Shown here: piece after piece, positions 52,743 to 62,990 of the stretch
Position numbering within the stretch: position 1 is the stretch's first letter
How the letters are laid out: each line of letters opens with the position of its first letter
DNA from: Posidonia oceanica
Taxonomy: Eukaryota > Streptophyta > Magnoliopsida > Alismatales > Posidoniaceae
Direction: 5' to 3'
Assembly (NCBI GenBank): GCA_037176725.1
Contig: JAZBRS010000060.1
Coordinates: 51,302,001-51,366,000 of the forward strand
Length of the DNA: 64,000 nucleotides
Notes under the pieces: model-generated
Told to the model about the DNA's origin: nothing
The model's input: the letters and a program-made list of their open reading frames with translations, nothing else
Database searches by the model: none
Made by a program: the position numbers and the translations under genes

Positions 52743-54143
52743 CTACTTAATTTTGAGTCTAAATGGATTAATCTTATTATTTCTCATTTTATGGATCCAT
52801 TTATATCTTCCTTCCACTTTATTAATGACAAATTCAAAATTTTCATCCTTCTTAGCTCTTACAAATCCATTTTCATATGGAATAACATTTCTAGGAACAT
52901 TTTCACTTCTATGCTTCCTTTCATCAAAAGTTTTCTTCTTATGAGCAATCTTACTAACATCATTAAGTAAATTTTCACTTTTGAACTTTAATGATGCAAA
53001 GTCACTTTCTAAGACGTCAATTCTACCTTTCATAATATTCAACTCATTTTTCAAGATATCATTTTCCATTTCAAATGCTTTATTCTTACTTCTCAAATCA
53101 TTATTTTCATTTGAAAACAACTCTTTTTCATGAGATATATCCATAAAACTATTGTTTATACTTTTGTATTTGCCATTCAAAGACTTACGTTCCAAATAAA
53201 GCTCATTAAAGGCATAAAGTAATTCATCCATAGAAAAATCTTCAAAATTATCTAAATATATTACCTCATGAGCCATAAAACATGAGTAAGCAAACTCACC
53301 ATCTTCATCGGAAGAAGAATTACTATCGTCCCATGTAGCTTGAAGAGCCTTCTTCTTCTTGATTTTTATCTTGTCTTTCTTTTGAATTCTTTCTTTTTTT
53401 TAGAATGACTTGAACTTGTTAGTAATAAAAGCAAAATATTCCTCATCCGAATCATCCAACTCGATCGAGGCATTAAGTGCAATACTCTTATTTTATGGAA
53501 CCTTTTCAATTTCTTTTTCAATCATTTGTACTTCATAGGAAGTGAGATTTCCTATGAGTTCTTCTAGTGAGTAATTGGAGAGGTCTTTCGCCTCTTCAAT
53601 AGCTGTAGTCTTTTTCTCTCATTCTGGAGTTAAAGATCAAAGGATTTTTCTAACTAGCTCACTTTGGGAAAAACATATCCCAAGAGATTGCAAATTATTT
53701 GTAATCTCAGAAAATCTAGTAAACATGTTACTAATGGATTCATTGGGTTGCATTTTAAACATTTCATACTTATGTACAAGCATATTGATTTTTTTTTCTT
53801 TTACTTGGCTTGTTCCCTCATGAGTTACTTCTAAAATGTGCCATGCAACATGAGAAGTATTACAATTAGAAATTTGATTGAATTCATCTTGACTAATAGC
53901 ACAAAATAAAGTGTTCAATCTCTTAGCATCTAAAGTAGCTAATTTCATTTCATTGTCATTCCATTTCTTATAATCCTTCTTACTAGGAGTATCACCATTT
54001 ATAACATTGTTCCATAAATCAAAATCAACAGATTTGAGGTAAATTTGCATTCTACACTTCTAATAATTATAATTTGTGTCATCAAAGAAAGGAGGTCTAT
54101 ATATGCTTTGTCCCTCTACAATGTTATTTTTAAATGAAGTCAT
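52743..54143 (-). pseudogene. Gag of element H (Sirevirus-like, broken)
   Basis: Start Met at 54143 (MTSFKNN, then YRPPFFDDTNYNY). The UBN2/copia-type gag core has RMQIYLKSVDFDLWN, KLATLDAKRLNTLFCAIS, VAWHILEVTHEGTSQVKEKKI, MLVHKYEMFKMQPNESISNM and SQSELVRKIL. An acidic Ser/Asp-rich stretch and a coiled-coil-like Lys/Glu/Asn-rich C-terminus follow (FEMENDILKNELNIMKGRID and neighbours, near 53050). In-frame stops: TAG near 54062 (expected Trp), TGA near 53634 (expected Arg) and TGA near 53616 (expected Trp), TAA near 53500, and TAG near 53402. It is in one frame overall, so decay is by substitution rather than indels. It would form the particle. Confidence 0.87.
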
Positions 54144-54184
54144 TTAAACTAGAAGATGTTTAAATCTTATATTCTAGAAAAACC

Positions 54185-54198
54185 AAGCTCTAATACCA
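54185..54198 (-). promoter_or_regulatory. Primer binding site of element H
   Basis: The sense strand reads TGGTATTAGAGCTT two bases inside the 5' LTR. It is the initiator-tRNA-Met type (TGGTATCAGAGC) with one C-to-T change. Confidence 0.88.
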
Positions 54199-54200
54199 CT

Positions 54201-55297
54201 TGTTGAGATTCTAGGCTTCACTAGAGAGAGTGAATAGTGAATTTGATATATAATATTGAATTTAAACTAACTTTGACAATCTTAAGCAATTTATCAAGTA
54301 AATGAATTGTAGAGCTAGATTTTGGATATTAAACTAATAACATGTAAAGAAGGAGTTGAGAGGCAATGAGAATATACTCAAAGGATTTATAGTGGTTCAG
54401 CCTCCCCAGCTTAGTCCACTCCTTGAGAAAACCCCTCGAGAGTTACCTTAACCTTGATCTTGTTTCGGGCCAAGATCCTACTGTACACCTTGACGAGACC
54501 ACGCCAAGCCTCTGCAAAAAACCGCGGTAACCTTTCTCACTCTTGGAGAAGAAACTCACTCAAGAAAGGAAAATTACAACTCTTTTTCTATATCTCTCAA
54601 ATCTCTTTTAGCTAGGTGGAAAAGGATGCTCCCTAGCTTGGGAAATATCTCTCAAAGATGTGAGTGGAATGCTCAAAGGAAATGATGTGAATTTGGCTCA
54701 ACTAAGTGTATATGATGTACAATATACTTGTCTAATCTCTTGTTGCAAATATGAGTATAGTGGTGTCCTATATATAGGCATGAGTTAGAATAAACATGTA
54801 TGAAATGAGCTTACAATTTAGACATGTGTTAAACACCTCTAACTTCCTCTCAAAATAAACATGTGTTAATTTAGGGGCGTCCTATTTATAGGAATTAATG
54901 AGTTAATTTAGACATGTGTTAAATACCTATAAAATCCTCTCAAAATAGATATATGTTAATTGTGTTCTAGATTTGCAATAAGCTTGGGGTGCTTCTTGCT
55001 AAACATGGTTTGTTTTTAGGCTTGTAGCTATTTTCCTAAAACACTATGGGGGTGTTTGGGAGATTATTACAATTTTCTAAAATACAACACTCTTTTACAT
55101 GACTCTCTACATATAACTTTAGTCTTCAATCTTCAAATTATTTATCTTGAATTGCCTGTTCTTCCATGTTGACTTCTTCATTTGCCAATATCACCTTCTT
55201 CAAGTCCATGAGTACTTCTTCCTTGACCTATCAAGAAGGTTAGCTCACAAATATGTTTTGTTATCATCAAAACTGAGATGAGATATTTTTGCCAATA
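54201..55297 (-). repeat. 5' LTR of element H
   Basis: 1097 bp, TGTTGAGATTC to TTTGCCAATA, aligned with 50441-51534. The terminal CA has changed to TA here. Confidence 0.94.
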
Positions 55298-55302
55298 GTT
55301 AC
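55298..55302. repeat. Right target-site duplication of element H (GTTAC)
   Basis: Identical to 50436-50440. Confidence 0.93.
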
Positions 55303-55322
55303 CTCTAGGAGTGACGACTAGA

Positions 55323-55349
55323 CTAGTTGCCACTAAGAGTGGCAACTAG
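55323..55349. repeat. Perfect hairpin with 12-bp arms
   Basis: CTAGTTGCCACT-AAG-AGTGGCAACTAG. It is close in type to the dyads in the LTRs of A and E. Confidence 0.9.
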
Positions 55350-56054
55350 CTAGTTGCCTCTTGGACATGCAACGCAGCTCGTTGTCACTCAAACTGGCAA
55401 CAAGTTTCATTAAGCGTTTTCCCTATACTTTTAAGATCTCTCATGTGGTATTTTATCATCATAGGCTTCAATATAATATATGGGATTTTTATAAAGTATT
55501 TTAATAATTTTTCCATAATAATTAATATTTCTATGATTTTCCTAGTACTTAAATATATGATATATCATATAAACCCGTAAAAATGACAATTAATTGATGA
55601 AAACTCTAGGAAAGTGAATGACATTGACAGTTAGTTATAACATTTTTAATGTTATAAGTACATTTAATTCAAAAATAATTTCAACATGTGAGGAAAATCC
55701 AAAATATCCAAGTAGTTACAAATTTAGACTAAGTCAAAAATATCCATAAAACTAATTAACTCCTGCCATGAAATTATAGAATATATTAATTTTAAATGTG
55801 AGTTACTTAATTAGTAAGCTTGTGTTTAAATTTAGAATATCTTCTAAATATATTTTCGTTGTAGGAAATTTTTTAAAATGGAGAATAAGTCTTAGATGGT
55901 TTCTAGGTTCGTAACAAAATTAGTTTGGGATTTAAATTCTAAATAATTTGAGTTTTAGAGCTCATTGCCACTCCCACCGGCGACTAGCTTAAAATCATTA
56001 TTTTATTATATTTTAAACGATTTTCTGCATCGGGGAAATGAAATATCTACCCCT

Positions 56055-56260
56055 TGTCACCATTACATGAGGCGACGAGCTAAAATATTTGATTTAAAAT
56101 TTTAAAATTTTAAATTTGGGTTTAAATTTAAATCTAGATAATATGTGCTTATCGTCGGTACATGCGGGGACGAGTAAAAATATCTCATTTTAAATTTTAA
56201 AAATTTAAATTTTGATTTAAATTTAATATCTAGATATTATTCACTCGTCCTCCCACGAGA
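56055..56260. repeat. Two diverged A/T-rich units of about 100 bp
   Basis: Each unit has a GTC...GACGAG dyad, then AAAATAT and an ATTTTAAATTT run ending ATCTAGATA. Confidence 0.65.
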
Positions 56261-56277
56261 TCTAATGCCCAAGCCTT

Positions 56278-56305
56278 CAATAAATACCCCTAGCTCTAGA
56301 GCTAG
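56278..56305 (+). promoter_or_regulatory. Promoter-like AATAAATA with adjoining palindrome
   Basis: AATAAATA is followed by CCCC and the 16-bp palindrome CTAGCTCTAGAGCTAG, then a purine-rich GAGGAGAGATATAG-type leader. The arrangement resembles an LTR TATA/R boundary on the plus strand. It is unsupported by a matching second LTR. Confidence 0.3.
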
Positions 56306-57527
56306 AGGGGAGGCATTTTTTAGAATAGAAGAGGCTTTTAGAAAACTTAGAGGAGAGATATAGTGCTGAGATTCTGAGAGATCTATAGCCCCACTCTGTC
56401 AATTCCTAAAGATAAAACCTAAATCCAAGAGATCCATAGCCTCCGGGGCTCCGTCTGTGCCTCCGCTTTCTCAATCCCATGCCATTAGCACGAGGGTGAA
56501 GGGAGTATTTGTTCCAATCTACCTTTTTTTTTCATATTATTGCGTTCCTTAAATAGGCTCATAGCATATGCATACGGGGAACCACCCTCTAGTTAGTATC
56601 AGTTTCATTTATTTATGTTATTTATCACTTTTCTGACGTTGTTTACTACATGCCTGAACTAATCTAGATCTACTATATTTGTTTTCAAAGGAAGGAACAT
56701 ATCACGTAGCACAAGGACACCGCTGGACGACATCCTGCCGTTGATCCAGTGAACCGAGGACCCACACCACAACCACATCTCCCGTAGGCACCATATCAGC
56801 CGACCCAACAAATCGACAAGTGACGATTACATCAGTTGTCGACGTAGTGGAAGCGCCGACGTCTTCATCCAACACACCCTAAATCCACATCCACATGCAC
56901 AACCACGGGTCCAACACTCAACGACCCCACACACCAACACTGAGACCACACGGCAACCAACTCCAACTCATTGCCACGAGCACAGAACCACAACCACTCA
57001 ACCACTTACAGCTCAAGTGGCACGAGCAAGTGGAGATCAGCCTCTCGGGCTCGCCAACAGGCCACGGCAACCCAAAATAAATCCACATGATCTCCACAAG
57101 GGCCCACACAGCAACTCATCCTCAAACACCAAGGCACCACATCCAAAACCAGGCTACGACACCTGGACGACTCAAATGCAGCTTAAGTTTTGGGTCCTAA
57201 ATACCGAATTTTTCCACACCAACTATACGCGCCAACAATACACGGCAGCAACCCGTGGTAGGAAACTACGGTAGCAAACTGCACAAGCAATACATGGCAG
57301 TAATACACGGCTGACCCAGAAATCAAGATTAAATATCTGGTCTAAAATGCTACCTCCAAATCTAGGTCGTTACATTTATCATCTCTAACTAACATCTTGT
57401 GTTTATTTTTATAGGATAGGTACACCTTCCTGTACCAAGAAAAATAAGGGGACGACAATATTGGTGAACACCCAGCATTTGACAAGAAACTATGGAAGCA
57501 AGTTTTGAAGGAGAGGAACGTGGGTAG

Positions 57528-60332
57528 TGTAGCGATCCTGTCAAACCGGCACATCCATGCACGCTACCAGAGCTCGCGTGCACTGACCAATGAGAGGCCG
57601 CTGATAGTAGGTGGATCCAAGGAAGGAAACTCGACTCGAAAACATTGGAAAGGGGCGGAAAAACAAAGATAAAGCAAATTCGGAATCGCCACCTAGTCTA
57701 TTAAATCGGAAGACGAGGAAAATCGAGAAAAAGCATGAAAACATGCAAATGGGTGCAATGCTATGCAAAAATAAATGACTCGTGCCTAGGATAAGGGCAT
57801 AATGGTCATTACGGGCCAAGAGAAAGGGTATGGACTCCTGTTATGCACGAGGAAGGTGTTAGGCACCCCCAATACGCTCGAAATCGGTCTTTCTAAGCTT
57901 CTCGCTTGCATATGCAAGAATGTCGGCAAATGCTTTTCTTTACTATACGCCCAAGGGGCGAGGATGCTATGCCATGCTATGAATGCTTAATCACATGCTC
58001 AAATGTATGCTCAAGATGCCATGATGTATGATGGAAATTAAACGTGCAATCTATATGCTCAGCCACGCTGCCAGTATTCAGAACCGGTCGTGCCGTGGTT
58101 CATAAGAAATCCAGACAGTGAGCATCACTGTCCTAGAAGCAATGCAGGCGAGAAACGAAACATCGGAAGAATACCATGCAATGCAAAGAAGCAGCATGCA
58201 ATATGCGTTTGTAAAATATGCAGAGCCTAGTAAAACGTGCTAGAAAGGCTAATCAAAGTTAAAATGCCACAAAGATATAATAAACAGGTTCGGGAAGCAA
58301 AATAGAAAACAAACAAGTGAAATAAACAAGGCATAAAGTGGCAACAGGGGTGGCTCTAGCCACTGTATGAACGGCAGCCTTGGTTGCCGCCCTGATTGGC
58401 AGCAGTGCATGTCGCCGGTGAGATTGGTGAGGCACATGCCGCTACTCAGAGCAACAGCAACTCCACTCATCGTTGTGAGCGGCATCTGAGCATGTCACTG
58501 CTAGCACTAGCGACAGTGGCGTGCACAGTGCTCCTGAAACAACAACTTTCATTGCCAAAAAAAGCTAGATAAACGATGCAAAATGGCAAACTAAATACAT
58601 GGAAATGAAGAAGGCATATTCAAGATCAAAGCCATGCAATAAATGGTAAAATGGACGCCTAGGTTGCGAGATACGACGACTCCAAGTTTGATCGGAGGAC
58701 TGCCAAGAGTTGCAGGTGAGTCGCCGGTGAGACAAGCGACATCACTCCAACTCAGGTAACCAAACAGCCAACTTTGGGACCAAATCTCGAACCCATGGCT
58801 GTGCAAAATAAGCATCTAACTATATGAACATGCAGATCAAACATCTAGGATCACAAGCTTGCAAAAATCAAGTAAAATGGAGCTTTGGGTCGATCGGAGT
58901 AGCGGCCCAAAGTCTGGCTAACGGCAGTTGGAGGTGCAGGTTAGTCACTGCTCTCGCTGGCGACAAACCTGGCAGTCCTTCCGGCGTCGAAGATGAAGGC
59001 TAAAAGCAGCGATGAAGGATCGATAAAATACAATTAAACATCCAGGAAGCAAGCATGGCATGCCACGAAGGCGAGGGAGAGGTTGCTCTCCTACGGGAGC
59101 GCGTGGAGCGGCTCTCCGACATAGCTCACCGGCGTGCGCCGATGTGGAGGTCACTACAGCACTGGGGGAGACGGCAACTGCTCGACGTGATCGGGCTGCA
59201 CTCATGGATGTCTGGCGATGGTGTATGCAAAGTTTGGCGGTGTTTGGTTCCGCGATGTGGCCTCTGGCTGTTGTTGGCTAGTGGTGGCCAAAGAGGAGTG
59301 ACGGACGCGGGCTGTTCGTGCGGCTTGAGGCTATGTTGCCGGATGCCATGGAGTTTTTGGGATGGTAGGAACTGTATGGGGCTTGCTGGATTGCTGTGGT
59401 TGTTGGATTGGTGGTTGGGTTGCTTTGGGAAGTGTCGGCCGATGATGGGTTCAAGTGGACTGCTGGAACTGCGGCGAGGCTAGGCAGCAGTCCGGGATGC
59501 TATGGAGAGGTGTGGAAAGCTCAGGTGAAAGCTATGGTGCTGTGGAGTCTTCCTGGATCGCCAGTGCTCTCTCTTGTTCACTCGACTAAGGAGGAAGAAG
59601 GGTGGAATGTGGCTGTCTCCGCTTGGGTTCTCCTCCACCAGGGTGTTAGCCCTAGCAAAGCCAACCAAGTGGTAGGAGGATGGTAGTGACGGGTGTGAGG
59701 AGGAAAGTTGGTTGTGGTTGTCAGGCAGTGTGCAAGGAAGTAAGTGCGGGGCAAGGAAGGGACGACGAAGTTGTCGGTGGCAGAGGTGCAGACGGTCGGT
59801 CAGTGGCGGTGATGAGAGCAGGAAAGGCGCAGGCGAGGAGGGGACGCGAGTTCAGGGAAGTTAGTGGGCTTCGTCGGCTAGTGGGTGGAGGTAGTAAGTA
59901 GGAGTGGATGTGTGGCAGGCCAAAGAGGTAGTCGGCGGTGACTGGCAGTGGCCATGCTGGAAAATTGAAGCGGTGGCCTGAGTTGCAGAAAGTCGCTGCT
60001 CCTAGTGGTGCCAAACCCAATCGCCGCTAAGAGTGGCAACGAGTCTAGTCATCGCTGAGGGTGGCAACATGGCATGCAAAACCCAGTGGACTGTGCCCGT
60101 GCAGTGAAATCCAGGCCCACTGCCTTGTCCTTGAACCACCATTGGGTTTTGGGTTTTGTGAGGGCTTGTGGTGTTAGGTTTTGGGTAATTTGGAAAGTTT
60201 TGGGTTGGTTTTGAGGGTTTTGGGTTGGTTTTGGGTTTACGTCAAGGTTTGGGTGGAAAGTGGGGTCCACCGCTTTTGAGCTCGTTCCTCTAGGTAAAAT
60301 CCGCGACTGGGAGTGAAAATAGGGTGTCTACA
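57528..60332 (-). repeat. 3' LTR of element E
   Basis: 2805 bp with TGTAGCGATCC and GTGTCTACA termini. It is similar to the LTR of A along its length, including GTTAGGCACCCCC near 57858 and the GTCGCC dyad units near 58720 and 58935. The right third is G/T-rich (GGTTTTGGGTTGG near 60180-60240). ORFs at 59055-59900 lie inside the LTR and are not called. Confidence 0.92.
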
Positions 60333-60381
60333 GATGCCCCTCCCTGAGCGAGGTCAAGCATAGCAAGACCATGGCTCAGGG
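60333..60381 (-). promoter_or_regulatory. PPT and adjoining conserved hairpin of element E
   Basis: Same as in B: sense GGGAGGGGCATC before the LTR, then arms CCCTGAGC (60342-60349) and GCTCAGGG (60374-60381) with inner stem GGTC/GACC and the same 24-nt distance. The loop bases differ from B but the arms do not. Confidence 0.85.
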
Positions 60382-61336
60382 TAGACAAGACACCCCTCCT
60401 GACGCCGGTAGGAGGCCAAAGTTACTGTTCGCATGAGCCACTTATTCGGTGGATGCACTGAAAATCATGACTCATTGCCTCAATGCAGATGTAAATGCGG
60501 ACACTAGGATGCGGTGCCAATGCAAAGGCTAGTGTGTGGTGCTAATGCTGATGTGATGCTTACGCTAATGCTCATTGCATTGGACTCCACTGGGGGGAAC
60601 GCAGGTGATGCATGCATGTGATAGTGTGGCGGAAAATGCAATGCAAAAGGTTGCTAGGCAATGCAAAGGAATGCTAGACGATGAAGTGCACTGAGCGGTG
60701 TACAGCTCTAGCACGGGGATGCCATTCGCCAAGCTGTGCTTGAGGCGAAGGTGATGCAGATGCTGAAAATAAGATGCTGGGGTTGTGCATGCGATGGTGG
60801 GTACGTAATGCCAAGGAAGCGATCCTGGCCGTGCACCACCGCGGGTGTCATCTTAAGTAGGCTGGCTATAAAAGCCATGGAATGCTGAAGATACCACTTT
60901 AAGCAATGTGCGAATCTAGGGTTCGATTTCCTAAGCACGCAATGTCCAGGAAAATGAAATGTAGGAGTTGGTGTAATGACTACAGGGAGTAGCAACGCAA
61001 TGAGAATGCAATGTAATGCGATGTTATGCAGTGAAATGCAGTGTATATACAGTGTGACACTGGGCACGCGAAATCGAGAAAACGATCCCAGCCGCACACT
61101 ACCGTGGGTGTCATCCAAAGCAAGCAAGCTGCGTAGAGTTGCGAATGCTGAGGATGCTACCTTAAGCAATACGCGAACCAAGGGATCGAATCCTAGGTGC
61201 GCAATGTCTATGTGATGATGAGATGCAATACTAGTACTAACTCTATTGGGGACACAAGGAAGGTACATGATGACATGCAATGAGATGTTGTGCTATGCAA
61301 CAGAATGCTATTACACTACATAACGAATGGGTGATA
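60382..61336 (-). other. 3' untranslated region of element E
   Basis: ATGC-rich low-complexity sequence and a diverged duplication. 60797-60955 and 61066-61210 share AAACGATCC or AAGCGATCC, the GCACACYACCGYGGGTGTCAT-like word, and TTAAGCAATRYGCGAA. No gene seen. Confidence 0.65.
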
Positions 61337-61720
61337 AGTTAACGGACCTATCACTGGATAGCTAGGGATTATCAGCCCTGTGAGGAGTTGACGGACTCAT
61401 CGCTGGATAGTTGGGGCTATCAACCCTGTGAAGAATTAACAGACTCATCACTGGATAGTTAGGGCTATCAGCCTGGTGAGGAGTTAACGGACTCATCACC
61501 GAATAGTTAAGGCTATCAACCTGGTGAGGAGTTAACGGACTCATCACCGAATAGTTAGGGCTATCAGCCCGATGTGGAGTTAACGGACTCATCATCGAAT
61601 AGTTAGGGCCATCAGCCCGACGAGGAGTTAACGGATTTATCACCGAATAGTTAGGGCTATCAGCCCGGTGAGGACTTAACGAACTCATCACCGGATAGTT
61701 AGGGCTATTAGCCCGGGGTG
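61337..61720 (-). repeat. 48-bp tandem array of element E
   Basis: Eight units of 48 bp starting near 61337, 61385, 61433, 61481, 61529, 61577, 61625 and 61673. Consensus words are GAGTTAACGGACTCATCACC and GAATAGTTAGGGCTATCAGC. Two more units lie at 62165-62260. Because 48 is a multiple of three, a minus-strand frame stays open with a 16-residue period; no known domain. Confidence 0.9.
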
Positions 61721-62605
61721 AGGGTGGAAAGTGGCAGGAATACCGAATCGGAAGATGCGGCAGAGGTCTGTAGACCGTCCCACGACAGTTGGGGATGTCA
61801 GCCCAATGAGGGTGAAACGATACCCAAGGAGTGCAAAAATGCACCTGGTATCGAAGGCGATGACAGGCCAGCGAGTTTGTTAGGCAAGAGAGGTGATGAC
61901 AAGCCGGATGACTTGTAACCACAAATGCAAAGGGAATACCATACCTGAAGGTGTGGTAGAGGTCCGTAGACGCTCCCGTAACAGTTAGGGATGTCAGCCC
62001 GGATGCAGATGGAAATGTGGTACCATGGGGTAGCAAAAAAGATGCCCCTAGTATTGGTGAAAGATAATAGTGGACAACCGAAGCGCTCTTGGCATCGAAA
62101 TGCAAGGTGGAGACAAAACTAACGTGTTTTTCAACCAAGTAGTTAGGGATACCAGCCTGGTGATGAGTTGACGGACTCATCGCCGAATAGTTAGGGGTAT
62201 CTTCCCAGTGATGAGTTGACAGACTCATCGCCGGATAGTTAGGGGTATCAGCCCGGGGGTGACATTTTAACGGGTGTCAACCGAGCAGTTAGGGCTGCCA
62301 ACCCGGTGTAGGGAGGATGGATGTAAGGGCTCACCGTGTGGGATGTGCAATGCTAGTGGGGAATGCAATGGGTAAATGCAAGGGAAAATGTGGGGGCCCA
62401 TCGTAGTGGGTGTGCAATGGTCTCAGAGCGGGCACGTGATGTAGCGTCACAGAGTGACAAACGATGGACATGCCGGTCATCACGGACCTCCCAACGCAGA
62501 GGGCGGCAAAATTTTGAAAAGCGCAGAGCCTCTAAACGAGGTTAGGCAAAAGGTGCTCATCCTTGGCTCTGATTTTCGAGAACAGGGAGAAGGGAAGATA
62601 GACTA
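61721..62605 (-). other. 3' block of element E
   Basis: Contains the segment conserved with A and B (62020-62160: AAAAAAGATGCCCCTAGTAT and GACAAAACTAACG), two variant 48-bp units, and a CCGTAGACGCTCCC / CTGTAGACCGTCCC repeat pair (61770, 61965). No gene. Confidence 0.55.
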
Positions 62606-62990
62606 TTACAGCATATTGTATTTTTGGTGGCTTCGGATTCGAAGCAACTGTTTGGCGAGAGGATACTTCTGCACTTTTTGACTCAGGGGATTCTTGATCC
62701 TCGAGCTACGCCATGTCGAGTTGTGGTTGGTGACTCTCTTTGACCTCTTGGTATCAGGGAATAGAGGTGTGCTAGGTGGTATCTCGTTGTTGGGTGAGAG
62801 TCCTTGCACCTCAGCCACATACTCAAGGGTGCACCCTGAGCCTTTTGCAGCCGCGATGTCCATCAGAACATGCAACTGCGCAAACACCCAACTGGTTCGG
62901 GCATTCTTTGACCTCCTGGTATTAGGGTATAGAGGTGCGTCAGGTGGGATCTCGCTGATGGACCAGAGTCTTTGCACCTCAGTCACATAC
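62606..62990 (-). pseudogene. Tail of DUF7745-like ORF in element E, internally duplicated
   Basis: Only the C-terminal end of the DUF7745-like ORF remains, and it is present twice: TEVQRLWSISEIPPDAPLYP (62980-62900) and, after MDIAAAKGSGCTLEYVAEVQ, a second GLSPNNEIPPSTPLFP (near 62850-62740). The corresponding ends are EYVTKVQRLWPNSEILPDAP in A and EYITEVQGLWPLNEIPPAAP in B. It shows that the pol-less family descends from an element that carried this ORF. Confidence 0.8.

Larger units (their letters stand above)
50441..55297 (-). mobile_element. Element H: gag-only Sirevirus-like Ty1/copia element, 4.9 kb
   Basis: Two LTRs of about 1.1 kb (50441-51534, 54201-55297), a TGGTATTAGAGC primer site, a purine-rich tract beside the 3' LTR, and a 2.67-kb interior that encodes only a broken gag. 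There is no protease, integrase or RT, and no room for them. TSD GTTAC is on both sides. The gag resembles Sirevirus gag and the interior has repeated PPT-like motifs, a trait described for Sireviruses. The element is thus a TR-GAG-type non-autonomous copy dependent on a full Sirevirus elsewhere. Confidence 0.93.
55303..57527. other. A/T-rich LTR-like sequence between H and E
   Basis: No gene recognised. Contains several dyads of the TTGCCACT...AGTGGCAA and GTCACC...GGCGAC kind (55323, 55965, 56055). An A/T-rich duplication lies at about 56055-56260. A plus-strand promoter-like CAATAAATACCCC is at 56278 beside a 16-bp palindrome (56290-56305). A C/A-rich stretch at 56740-57270 follows. TAGGTCGTTACA at 57358-57369 could be an LTR terminus. 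The short frame at 57413-57520 (GEHPAFDKKLW) is not assigned. Confidence 0.4.

Noticed and set aside
57413..57521. Exon-like fragment after a TTTTTATAG acceptor-like site
   Set aside because: Short, contains a stop, and no family recognised; left unassigned.
59055..59901. ORFs of 60-142 codons inside the LTR of E
   Set aside because: G/C-rich LTR sequence; frames are not kept in the LTR of A.
60125..60245. G/T-rich TTTTGGG repeats resembling telomeric DNA
   Set aside because: Irregular, inside an LTR, and a similar stretch is in the LTR of A (43920-43960); not a telomere array.
60920..61190. tRNA B-box-like words (GGGTTCGATTTCC and GGATCGAATCC)
   Set aside because: No cloverleaf or A box could be assembled around them; they lie in a diverged duplication in the 3' UTR of E.
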